A DNA stretch of 64,000 bases. Origin: JAMCUI01 sp964520615 (GTDB lineage: Bacteria > Patescibacteriota > Microgenomatia > 2-02-FULL-39-11). The position numbers and the translations under genes are program-made. Every line of letters starts with the position of its first letter. The first letter of the stretch is position 1. The notes beneath the pieces were generated by a model. That model saw only the letters and a list, made by a program, of their open reading frames with translations. It was not told where the DNA came from and searched no databases. Positions 36,886 through 43,879 of this stretch are shown piece by piece. The DNA lies in the NCBI GenBank assembly GCA_964520615.1, contig CAZFNL010000137.1, forward strand, positions 124,001 through 188,000. Direction: 5' to 3'.

Positions 36886-37839
36886 TTAATAATTCGCAGA
36901 TTTGGGAGTAGCCAGCTCAATTGCTCCGGAGTCAAGATTTGCTGAACCGGTTGATGTAAACCAGTTTTCGGCAAGTATCCCGTCACCTGGTGGATCAGCC
37001 CTCACCATGGAGCTTTTGGGGTCGATAGAACTACCTTCAAACCAACCTCCGGTATCATTTGCCACATCTATCACCGTATCCTTATAATCTCTAAGCACCA
37101 ACTGTTCCCCGCCATTGGAAAGATTCATAGACGGAAAAATAAAGTCTGGATCAATATCCAGTACAGAATTATCTTTATTGTAATGAGAGATAAGAAAATA
37201 TCCTTTCCCTAATATGGTACTTTCGGGCAAAACCGCATTAAGCGTTGTGGCGTTACCCAAATTTTCCACTGTCCATCCGGTCAAATCTATACTATGTGTG
37301 GTGGTATTTCTCAGCTCTATCCACTCATCTGCAGTGCTTTTACTGCTGCCTCCCCACATCACCTCATTTATGACTACATCTCCCGGTTGGGCCTCCATCG
37401 TCACTGTAGATGTAGGAGTCGGAGACGGAGTCATCGAGAGTGTCGGAGTTGGAGTAGAAGAAGGAGTCGCTGTCGTTGTGGGAGTAACTGATGGTGTAAC
37501 TGTGGGTTCGGGATTTCCTGTTGGAGATGGTGCAACTGTAGGTTCGGGAATGTTTGTTGGAGTCAAAGTCGGCGCAGGAACGTCTCCTGGAAGCCGCGGG
37601 AGCGGTCCTAGCGCCGGCAAAGGACGAAGTGTAGGTAGCGCCCGAAGAGTCGGCAATGGCGCGAATGTAGGAAAAGGATAGAGCCTGATTGTATCAAAAT
37701 AATTAGTTGCCGGAGAAAATAAGGAAACAGAACCGGATGGTAAATACTGGGCATTTACAGTCATTACCTGACTAAAAAGTGTAAGCAATCCTAGAAAGGC
37801 TCCGAGTAAAAAATAACCTATTTTTATCTTGGGCAGCAT
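36886..37839 (-). CDS. secreted lamin-tail-domain protein with Pro-rich repeat linker
   Basis: 317 residues. Signal peptide (about 1-31, ending Val-Asn-Ala). A short stretch is followed by 'FPTFAPLPTLR' and further Pro-Leu repeats (56-83), then a Thr/Pro-rich linker to about 150. A lamin-tail (LTD) domain at about 152-270 has 'GDVVINEVMWGG', 'DEWIELRN', 'IDLTGWTVEN'. LTD domains in bacteria occur on secreted or surface proteins and probably bind other surface molecules. The repeat segment matches the C-terminal tail of the protein at 37976-38644. No anchor is seen at the C-terminus. Confidence 0.85.
   Translation of the reverse strand: MLPKIKIGYFLLGAFLGLLTLFSQVMTVNAQYLPSGSVSLFSPATNYFDTIRLYPFPTFAPLPTLRALPTLRPLPALGPLPRLPGDVPAPTLTPTNIPEPTVAPSPTGNPEPTVTPSVTPTTTATPSSTPTPTLSMTPSPTPTSTVTMEAQPGDVVINEVMWGGSSKSTADEWIELRNTTTHSIDLTGWTVENLGNATTLNAVLPESTILGKGYFLISHYNKDNSVLDIDPDFIFPSMNLSNGGEQLVLRDYKDTVIDVANDTGGWFEGSSIDPKSSMVRADPPGDGILAENWFTSTGSANLDSGAIELATPKSANY
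37591..37674 (-). repeat. coding repeat: Pro-Leu-Pro-Thr-Leu-Arg module, copy in lamin-tail protein
   Basis: Codes residues 56-83: 'FPTFAPLPTLR', then ALPTLR, PLPAL and PLPRL units of about six residues (18 bp). The first ten residues are identical to the start of the repeat at 37979-38113. Confidence 0.8.
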
Positions 37840-37975
37840 TTTTTCTAATAATCAATTTTAAGGACAGTAATTCCCTACAATACATGAAACAAAAATAAAT
37901 ATCAGTAACTTATCATACGTAAAAGCAAACGTGACAATTATTACAATAGATGGCCAAATCCTATGAAAAAAGGGG

Positions 37976-38644
37976 TTACCTCAGGGAACGGAGAGTGGGC
38001 AGAGGCCGGAGAGTCGGCAGCGGTCTTAGTGTCGGCAAAGTTCGTAATGTCGGCAAGACTGTATTTAATGTAGGCAAAGGTTTGAGTGTCGGCAAAGGCG
38101 CAAATGTCGGAAATGCCCGGTCGGCAGAATCCACTCCCGCAACAATGTCAAAAATTGTGCTTTTATCCTGGTACTGGTTGCCGGCGGCGGGATCCATGCT
38201 AACCGTAAAAACATATGTTGTCTTTGACCTTTTGGCTACCTTGGACAGCCAGACTGGACCGCCATTATAGAAATCCGAAAGGGTTTTTATCCCCGTCTCA
38301 CTGCCTTGTCCGTAAAGGACTGTGCCGTTTTCGGATATGATAATAAAAAGCGCCTGCGACAATTCCGGGGTGCCGGAATCGGAAAAATTGTAAGCCTCTA
38401 TCCCCACAGTCCTTGTGTAAAGGTCAGTATTTTCCACCTCAATACTTTTTGTCACTGTTTTACCCGGCAACCAGTTGGTCTCGGAAAACATCGGGGTGGA
38501 AGGGAATGTCACTTTCAGCGGGCCAAAAGCGCGCACTATACTCATCGTATCACGGCTGGTCTGGTAGGCATTTATAGCTATACCCAAAAGTATAATTGCC
38601 AAAAAAAGTGTGATTATCCTTCTTATTATTTTTATTTTATTCAT
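37976..38644 (-). CDS. exported beta-domain protein with C-terminal PLPTLR repeat
   Basis: 222 residues. A basic start and a helix (about 10-26) look like a signal anchor or signal peptide. The central domain (35-172) has 'SETNWLPGKTVTKSIEVENTD' and 'TTYVFTVSMDP', the look of the beta-sandwich domains in TasA/camelysin-like proteins. The last 45 residues are 'FPTFAPLPTLK' followed by five or six LPTL(R) repeats ending in Arg. I recognise no named family. It lies 33 bp downstream of a SipW-type exported protein and, by its fold and place, probably belongs to the same surface structure. Confidence 0.75.
   Translation of the reverse strand: MNKIKIIRRIITLFLAIILLGIAINAYQTSRDTMSIVRAFGPLKVTFPSTPMFSETNWLPGKTVTKSIEVENTDLYTRTVGIEAYNFSDSGTPELSQALFIIISENGTVLYGQGSETGIKTLSDFYNGGPVWLSKVAKRSKTTYVFTVSMDPAAGNQYQDKSTIFDIVAGVDSADRAFPTFAPLPTLKPLPTLNTVLPTLRTLPTLRPLPTLRPLPTLRSLR
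37979..38113 (-). repeat. coding repeat: PLPTLR module, C-terminal tail copy
   Basis: Codes residues 178-222. Units: APLPTLK, PLPTLN, TVLPTLR, TLPTLR, PLPTLR, PLPTLR, SLR; the 18-bp DNA units vary mostly at third positions. The opening ten residues equal those in the lamin-tail protein. Confidence 0.85.
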
Positions 38645-38677
38645 GGTTTCTCTTTTCAGCTTCTTTTCCCGCTTTTA

Positions 38678-38992
38678 TTATTGGTTCCCGCTGCCCGTAC
38701 TTTCACCTGTAGTATCCGGCAAAAGTCCTGCTGATACTGTAGCGGCATTACTCTCGCTTACTACATTTGGTGTTGGCGTCGGCGCGGATGTTGCAGCCGG
38801 TACTGAAAGATTTCCGGCAGCCAGCGTCCGGACGCTTGTAGTGAGATTTGCCGTCCAAGTGCCTGTGGTAAACACGTTTCCCGTGACTTGCGTATGAGCG
38901 GTAAACTGCGCGTATGACACACCCACAAGCATATCCAAAACCAACCCCAGCATGATTGTCAGAAAAAATATCTTAGGCGAAAACTTTATCAT
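38678..38992 (-). CDS. small protein with SipW-type signal peptide
   Basis: 104 residues. After the helix (8-24), 'GVSYAQFTAHTQVTGNVFTTGTW' region fits the SipW-dependent signal peptide pattern (Ala-X-Phe, then Thr/Gly-Asn-X-Phe-X-Thr-Gly) that also marks TasA and camelysin. The short mature part is Thr/Ser/Ala/Pro-rich with no globular domain ('TSAPTPTPNV'), so it may be a linker or minor fibre component. It overlaps the signal peptidase gene by 20 bp. Confidence 0.8.
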   Translation of the reverse strand: MIKFSPKIFFLTIMLGLVLDMLVGVSYAQFTAHTQVTGNVFTTGTWTANLTTSVRTLAAGNLSVPAATSAPTPTPNVVSESNAATVSAGLLPDTTGESTGSGNQ

Positions 38993-39521
38993 TTTTTACT
39001 CTTTCCTCCAGACTCCTGATATAGCGAGTCAGTGAATAAAGTTCTGAAAGTATCAGAACTCCCCCGGGCAGCAATATGAAAAGCGCAAATCCCTGCAATG
39101 TCTTTATAAATGCCACAAGATAACCTATACCGGGGATGACATTTATCATCCTGCCTTTAACTGCCGCAGCCGGCACTTCCCATGTGTCGGCGGCCGTGTT
39201 GGCATCCCCCTTCGTCCGGAAAAACTCTTGATTTCCTTTTTTTTCAAAAGACGCAATTCTATGCGTTATTATCCTGCCCGGAATATTGGGATCGTCAAAA
39301 GCAATAATATCGTTTACTTTAAGAGAAGATACAGGCGTTTTTGCCACCATCACTATATCGCCCGCTTCAAATACCGGACTCATGCTGCCTGAAAGGACCA
39401 CAAAAGATGAAAGCCCCAATATGGGTATCCTTTGCGCGAAAGTGATGAATGTAAAAAAAACCAGAAGGACCATCATCGTCCCGAAAAAGACATCCTTTAT
39501 ATAGTCAATGATATATTTCAT
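38973..39521 (-). CDS. sipW: SipW-type (ER-like) signal peptidase I
   Basis: 182 residues. Helix 1 at about 10-32, then 'VVLSGSMSPVFEAGDIV' with the catalytic Ser46, and 'GRIITHRI' with His87 in place of the bacterial general-base Lys. The Ser-His pair marks the SipW/archaeal/ER branch. 'RTKGDANTAAD' is the next conserved box. Two C-terminal helices (about 128-158) end the protein. SipW cleaves TasA-like precursors; the two flanking genes have matching signal peptides, so they are its likely substrates. A strong hairpin separates it from the upstream TasA-like gene. Confidence 0.92.
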   Translation of the reverse strand: MKYIIDYIKDVFFGTMMVLLVFFTFITFAQRIPILGLSSFVVLSGSMSPVFEAGDIVMVAKTPVSSLKVNDIIAFDDPNIPGRIITHRIASFEKKGNQEFFRTKGDANTAADTWEVPAAAVKGRMINVIPGIGYLVAFIKTLQGFALFILLPGGVLILSELYSLTRYIRSLEERVKNDKVFA

Positions 39522-39544
39522 AATTTATTTTTTAATTTATCCCT

Positions 39545-39584
39545 GGTAGGGGATAGACCTCGTACCAATCGTCTATCCCCCACC
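39545..39584 (-). repeat. strong hairpin between TasA-like gene and sipW
   Basis: GGTAGGGGATAGAC (39545-39558) and GTCTATCCCCCACC (39571-39584) pair over 14 bp with a 12-nt loop. The single mismatch becomes a G-U pair only in minus-strand RNA. It starts 9 nt after the TasA-like stop codon and 24 nt before the sipW start. There is no clear U-run, so it may stabilise or process the upstream mRNA, or partly terminate it. Confidence 0.75.
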
Positions 39585-39593
39585 ATCGTCCGC

Positions 39594-40079
39594 TTACAAC
39601 TGACTACCGCTAAAGTTAAATGTTACGTTTGATGTTTGATTCTGTACCGTATTGCCTGCGTCCAGTAACTGAACATGGAAAGTCAATTGATCCTGTAACC
39701 CATGATTCACATTCCTATTCGGTATTACCAATGAATTTACACCGGTAGGTCCAGCTATTATTGTGCTATTTGATGTATCATAAACACTAACCTCAAGATA
39801 TGGATCCAGTGTGGGATTAGTTCCGGCCGCCGTCCCGTTATATGTCATATTTAATGACCCGCCGTTAATGACGTTTAATGTAGCGTTCACGGTGTCTCCC
39901 GGCTTCATATTTGACGCTGAGATAAAACCGGATGAATTACTTGTTGATAGAACTAGATTTCCTGTTGTAAATACGTTTCCAGAATTTGTTGCTGATGCTG
40001 TAAACGTAGCAAAGGTTGCTGCACCGATAAAAAGACTGACCGCCCCGATAGACAGGACACTTGTAAGTATCCTTTTCAT
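39594..40079 (-). CDS. TasA/camelysin-like exported surface protein
   Basis: 161 residues. Signal segment 'SIGAVSLFIGAATFATFTASATNSGN' (split here: helix 6-24, then 'ATFTASATNSGNVFTTGNL') fits the SipW-dependent pattern. The mature part is a small beta-sandwich ('PGDTVNATLNVING', 'LTFHVQLLD'), Asn/Thr/Ser-rich, about 135 residues, shorter than TasA (about 230). TasA-like proteins polymerise into matrix fibres; here a cell-surface fibre or coat is likely. A perfect Shine-Dalgarno AAGGAGGTGA (40096-40087), rare in this window, implies strong translation. The gene opens the surface-protein locus and has a long structured leader. Confidence 0.82.
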   Translation of the reverse strand: MKRILTSVLSIGAVSLFIGAATFATFTASATNSGNVFTTGNLVLSTSNSSGFISASNMKPGDTVNATLNVINGGSLNMTYNGTAAGTNPTLDPYLEVSVYDTSNSTIIAGPTGVNSLVIPNRNVNHGLQDQLTFHVQLLDAGNTVQNQTSNVTFNFSGSQL

Positions 40080-40101
40080 TTATTTCTCACCTCCTTCCCG
40101 C

Positions 40102-40128
40102 AAAAAAATACCACTCCATAAGGAGCGG
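40102..40128 (-). terminator. terminator-like hairpin in the leader of the TasA-like gene
   Basis: Minus-strand RNA forms CCGCUCC (40128-40122), loop UUAU, GGAGUGG (40117-40111), followed after two bases by seven U (40108-40102). It lies 22 nt before the start codon and just ahead of the Shine-Dalgarno, where riboswitch or attenuator terminators sit. No gene upstream on this strand needs a terminator. Confidence 0.6.
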
Positions 40129-40241
40129 CTTTCACCATTGATAATTCTATATTTAGTTGTGGAACCGGAGGCGGGCAGAGCCATCGTATAAAATAAAAAA
40201 TTTACCTCCGCTGGCGGTCGGCAAGTATTAAACCGTTCCCC

Positions 40242-40269
40242 ATCATAATGTAAAAAAAATGAATGTCAA
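40242..40269 (-). promoter_or_regulatory. promoter of the SipW/TasA-like locus
   Basis: TTGACA (40269-40264), 16-bp spacer, TATGAT (40247-40242) on the minus strand. This is the best -35/-10 pair in the window. It predicts a start near 40235 and a leader of about 155 nt to ATG 40079. Confidence 0.6.
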
Positions 40270-40527
40270 CTGTGAAATAATAGAGAAAAATATGAAAAAG
40301 TATATCAATTTTCAGAACCGATATAGTGTGTTCTTTTTATTTATATTTTGTTCCGTATGATCTTCTACGGACGTTCACAAAGGCACAAAATGGAGCGCTG
40401 TATCCGATTTTATTGAAAAGTTGTGTTATACTTCTTGCACTTGAAATTGCAATCAGCATGTACCCTTCTAGACTGATTTAGTAACATTTTTCTTGCGAAA
40501 AAGTTTCAAAATACAGTAAGAAGGGTA

Positions 40528-40533
40528 TATACT
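40528..40533 (+). promoter_or_regulatory. -10 box for the 40551 gene
   Basis: TATACT 17 nt before ATG 40551; no good -35 and no Shine-Dalgarno before the ATG. Weak support. Confidence 0.3.
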
Positions 40534-40550
40534 CTATTACTCATATTGAT

Positions 40551-42050
40551 ATGAAAGACTGGATCAAACAGCTTTTTAGCGTATATTTTGTCCGATTATT
40601 CCCTCTTGCAGTTGTCTTCGTAGGATCACTTTTTAATCCGGCCGATTCGGACCTGGGCTGGCACTTGCGATACGGCGAGTATTTTTTCCGGCACCATGCC
40701 ATCCTCACCAGAAACCTCTTTTCCTCAGAAATGGTAAATTACGACTGGGTCAACCACTCATGGGGGACTGATATCATCACTTACTTTACATACCACCATT
40801 TCGGCTTTTTCGGCCTCTCTGTACTGGGGGCTCTGGTGGTAGTAGCAACTATGTATTTTTTCTCCAAGGCGGCAAAACTCAACTTTTGGCAACAGGCAGT
40901 ACTTTTCCCTATCCTTTTATACCTTGAAGAACCCCTGACAATTATCTCTTTCCGCTCGCAGCTGATGACTCTGGGATTTATTGGACTTGTATATTTTTTC
41001 ATCTCCAAATTTGAAGAAAAAAAATACAAATGGCTTTTTGGGGTAGTACCAATGTTTCTTGTCTGGAGTAATCTTCATGGGGAATTCATACTGGGGCTGG
41101 GAGTTTTTGCCGGCTGGATAGGGATATACACATTGAGGCTTCTTTATGACAAATATATCAAAAAGCTGGAAACCGATTTCAGAGAATGGCGGATACTTAC
41201 CACATCATTCCTGCTTTCTTTTGCCGCTACATTTATAAATCCTTTTACATGGCGCGTCTACCAGGAAGCGATGCACCACTTTGACAATCCTCTGCAGAAA
41301 TATATTGTCGAGTGGACGCCTTTTGATACCGGCAGCACCCTCTGGTGGCGACTGGTCTATTGGGGAATACTCCTTGCCCTAAGCCTTATTATAATTGCCA
41401 AAAAGAAACAGCTAAAAAGACTCTTTCCGTATATAAGCCTCATGCTCCTTCTTTTTGTTTTTTCCTTTTGGATGAGGAGATATACCTGGCCGATGTTTCT
41501 TGTTTCCATCCCTGTTGTCGCTGTATTTGTCAAAGCCATAGAACCGCCAAACAAAAAAATATCGGCAATCTTTGCTACGTTCCTTTTGGCTGCTTATTAC
41601 TTTTATTCCATATTTATACACAACCAGTCAGCACTCCTAAGGTCCATGTCTTGGGATTTTTACTGCAAGATATATATATTCTGTTCACCCAAATCAGCCC
41701 AATATCTTGTGGAACACAAACCTGCCGGCAAAATGCTGACTTTTTACAACTGGGGAGGCTGGCTCATCTGGAATTACCCCGATATAAAACCGTCAATGGA
41801 CGGACGCATGCCTTTCTGGAAAGATGACCACGGCTATAGTGCTTTTGCACATTATTACCCTCTCGAGCAGAATATGGCAAATGTCGACGCTTCCGAATAT
41901 GACGAAATCTATATCCCGCCGACCAAACCCATATACAAACAGATGCTCAAACTTGTAGATGAAGGGCGCTGGAAAATAGTCTACCAGGATATATATGCGG
42001 GTATATTTGTCCGCAACGATATAAAACAAACAATCGGACCCCCGCTTTAG
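40551..42050 (+). CDS. polytopic membrane protein, possible GT-C enzyme
   Basis: 499 residues and about ten helices. The first extracytoplasmic loop has 'NPADSDLGWHLRYGE' and 'NYDWVNHSWGTD', a pattern seen in many bacterial membrane proteins of unknown function; the Asp residues sit where GT-C enzymes carry their catalytic acid. A soluble C-terminal part (about 380-499) has 'TFYNWGGWLIWNYP' and 'DGRMPFW', also recurring in that group. It could be a sugar transferase acting on a surface molecule. It is divergent from the SipW locus and its stop overlaps the subtilase stop by 4 bp. Confidence 0.75.
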   Translation: MKDWIKQLFSVYFVRLFPLAVVFVGSLFNPADSDLGWHLRYGEYFFRHHAILTRNLFSSEMVNYDWVNHSWGTDIITYFTYHHFGFFGLSVLGALVVVATMYFFSKAAKLNFWQQAVLFPILLYLEEPLTIISFRSQLMTLGFIGLVYFFISKFEEKKYKWLFGVVPMFLVWSNLHGEFILGLGVFAGWIGIYTLRLLYDKYIKKLETDFREWRILTTSFLLSFAATFINPFTWRVYQEAMHHFDNPLQKYIVEWTPFDTGSTLWWRLVYWGILLALSLIIIAKKKQLKRLFPYISLMLLLFVFSFWMRRYTWPMFLVSIPVVAVFVKAIEPPNKKISAIFATFLLAAYYFYSIFIHNQSALLRSMSWDFYCKIYIFCSPKSAQYLVEHKPAGKMLTFYNWGGWLIWNYPDIKPSMDGRMPFWKDDHGYSAFAHYYPLEQNMANVDASEYDEIYIPPTKPIYKQMLKLVDEGRWKIVYQDIYAGIFVRNDIKQTIGPPL

Positions 42051-43492
42051 AATCTTCCCTTGCAAAAGTTAGGGAATCTTACGCACCAGCGCGCAAATGG
42101 ATTATACGGAGTAGGTGTCGGTGTTGATACTGATGGAGGATTGAAATTCGGTGTCGGAGTAAGTGTTGCAGTCGGTCTGGGAGTCGGAGTCAATGTCGGT
42201 GTAGGTGACGGAGAAGGAGTCGAGGTAGCTGTAGGAATCGGTGTAGCGGTAGGTACAACAATCTGGTTGTCCAATGCTTTTTCTATGCTGGATAAAGCAT
42301 CTATCCTGCCGTACTGCCAGTAAAATCCCGTGCCGGGTATGTAGTCGGCCCCGCTTTCAATATCGTTTACCGCCGCTGTATTTGTCATCCCGTTTATACC
42401 AAAAAGAAGACCGGCTAGACCGGCCACGTGAGGAGAAGCCATGGAAGTACCGGAAAGATAACCGTAATTTTCCATCCCGATGGCATTTGGATGGTCCGGA
42501 AGAGTCGAGTAGACAGATACGCCGGGTGCGGCAACTGCCACCCAGCGGCCAAAGTTGGAAAATGAAGCACGGGAATCATTAATATCAGTAGCTGCTACCG
42601 CAATCACATGGGAATAATAGGCCGGATAGAAAGGATAGGGTGAATTGTTGTTTCCTGCTGCAGCCACTACCACCACACCTTTATTCCAGGCATAATTTAC
42701 CGCATTCTCAAGAGTCTGTGATGGATAAGGCCCGCCCAGGCTCATGTTTATCACGCTGGCTCCGTTATCGGCAGACCAGATGATACAATTTGCCAACCAC
42801 GAATAATATCCTGAACCGTCATCTCCTAGAGCTTTGGCGTTTATAAGAGAGGCATTGTAACCAACTCCCGCCACACCCACGCCATTGTTTGTTTCGGAAG
42901 CAGCGATTCCTGCCACATGCGTTCCATGTCCGAAAAGGTCATCCACTGTAGGACTATCAGTGCAATTGTGATTGGCGACAATCTTTCCCTTCAAGTCTTC
43001 ATTGCTTTGGTCGATACCCGTATCCACTATGGCAATTCCCACTGAAGGACTACTTTTAACCAGACTCCAGGCGCTTCTACCCCTTCCGGCAGCATTTATT
43101 TTATACATCCCCCACTGTAATCCCTGCAAAATCCCCGGATCATTGGTTTCCTCAGCTGTATATACCTTGTAGTCCGGCTCTGCATAAGCGACTCTGGGAT
43201 CTTTACCCAATAATCCAACTGCTTTTTCCGGCGTCTGGCCGGAGGATAACCTGACCACTTCGGCGTCAAGCTTGGCTATATCTCCTTTTATTCTTTGGAC
43301 TCTAATAAGCCGGTGGACGGAAAGTCTCTCATCTGAAGATAAATTCCTCTTGTATTTGATGATTACCGAATCAGTCTGTTCGTGCAAGTTGGGAGGAGAT
43401 GGTAATTCCAAAGCGGTCAGTTTTGCCGGAAAAAAAAGGAAAACCAATAAACAGGATAAAAAGGCAAAAAGGAATATGGGCAGTTTCCTCAT
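42047..43492 (-). CDS. secreted subtilisin-like serine protease (S8)
   Basis: 481 residues. Signal peptide (1-28), I9-type inhibitor prodomain (about 40-110), catalytic domain with Asp157 ('VDTGID'), His189 ('GHGTHVAG'), Asn281 ('AAGN') and Ser350 ('GTSMASPHVAG'), all intact. The domain resembles thermitase/fervidolysin-like S8A enzymes. A Thr/Pro-rich linker (about 405-460) leads to a 20-residue tail with two Cys ('RWCVRFPNFCKGRF'), perhaps a disulphide-bonded anchor. The protease may mature surface proteins or attack other cells' proteins; the target is unknown. TTGACA-17-TACGCT lies just upstream. Confidence 0.94.
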   Translation of the reverse strand: MRKLPIFLFAFLSCLLVFLFFPAKLTALELPSPPNLHEQTDSVIIKYKRNLSSDERLSVHRLIRVQRIKGDIAKLDAEVVRLSSGQTPEKAVGLLGKDPRVAYAEPDYKVYTAEETNDPGILQGLQWGMYKINAAGRGRSAWSLVKSSPSVGIAIVDTGIDQSNEDLKGKIVANHNCTDSPTVDDLFGHGTHVAGIAASETNNGVGVAGVGYNASLINAKALGDDGSGYYSWLANCIIWSADNGASVINMSLGGPYPSQTLENAVNYAWNKGVVVVAAAGNNNSPYPFYPAYYSHVIAVAATDINDSRASFSNFGRWVAVAAPGVSVYSTLPDHPNAIGMENYGYLSGTSMASPHVAGLAGLLFGINGMTNTAAVNDIESGADYIPGTGFYWQYGRIDALSSIEKALDNQIVVPTATPIPTATSTPSPSPTPTLTPTPRPTATLTPTPNFNPPSVSTPTPTPYNPFARWCVRFPNFCKGRF

Positions 43493-43501
43493 GCTTTCTA
43501 A

Positions 43502-43530
43502 AGCGTACTACCTCACAAAACTCTTGTCAA
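43502..43530 (-). promoter_or_regulatory. putative promoter of the subtilase gene
   Basis: TTGACA (43530-43525), 17 bp, TACGCT (43507-43502) on the minus strand. It predicts a start about 3-5 nt before ATG 43492, that is, an almost leaderless mRNA. The -10 is poor. Confidence 0.35.
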
Positions 43531-43556
43531 ACTGATAGGAAATTAGGACCTGATTG

Positions 43557-43877
43557 TCACTCGTAAACCGGCTCTACTTGAGAATCTTTACCCCCATTGA
43601 CCGGTATAACCAACAATTTGCCCAGAGCGTTTGCTACCGCGACCCCCACACGCAGTCCCGTGAAGGACCCGGGCCCGCGTACCACTTCAATTGCGTCTAT
43701 ATCCATTGGCTTAAGTTTATGCTGTTGAAGAATATTTCGTAAAAGAGGAAGAAGTGATTGCGATACCCAAAAGTCTTTCGTTTCCTGTGATATCTGAAAT
43801 TTCTTTCCGCCGGTCACAAGGCTGACTGCAGTTTTTTTATTGTCGCTGGTATCAATATAAAGAATATTTTTTAGCAT
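43557..43877 (-). CDS. tsaB: TsaB-like protein, half length
   Basis: 106 residues. 'NILYIDTSDNKK' is the phosphate-1-like motif and 'RGPGSFTGLRVGVAVANAL' the signature of TsaB/YeaZ, the partner that holds TsaD during t6A37 tRNA modification. Usual TsaB has about 220 residues with two ASKHA lobes; here only the first lobe is present, followed by a short tail and stop. The N-terminal lobe makes the TsaB-TsaD contact, so the short form may still work. It is 2 bp downstream of tsaC; tsaD is not in the window. Confidence 0.85.
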   Translation of the reverse strand: MLKNILYIDTSDNKKTAVSLVTGGKKFQISQETKDFWVSQSLLPLLRNILQQHKLKPMDIDAIEVVRGPGSFTGLRVGVAVANALGKLLVIPVNGGKDSQVEPVYE

Positions 43878-43879
43878 GA

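Larger units (their letters stand above)
40080..40550. other. 471-bp divergent intergenic region
   Basis: This is the only gap above 300 bp. The minus-strand leader (40080-40235) can form GGAAC/GUUCC and CGGAGG/CCUCCG stems upstream of the terminator-like hairpin. The minus promoter is at 40242-40269. A short inverted repeat TCCGTA/TACGGA (40352-40357, 40366-40371) could be an operator. The right end holds a -10-like box for the plus-strand gene. I see no tRNA, no convincing small ORF and no riboswitch class I can name. Confidence 0.5.

Noticed and set aside
37214..37681. 155-codon plus-strand ORF rich in Val-Gly repeats opposite the lamin-tail gene
   Set aside because: It is the reverse reading of the Pro/Thr linker codons; the minus-strand protein has a signal peptide and a known domain, so the plus frame is a shadow. 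The same holds for the Val-Gly ORF opposite the subtilase linker near 42060-42323.
37979..38113. Possible sortase motifs in the LPTLR repeats
   Set aside because: Sortase needs LPXTG followed by a helix and basic tail. Here Leu or Arg follows LPT, the unit is repeated, and no helix follows.
40080..40235. c-di-GMP-I (GEMM) riboswitch ahead of the TasA-like gene
   Set aside because: The hallmark GGGCAAACC tetraloop-receptor strand is missing; only short pieces look similar. Kept as an unclassified leader.
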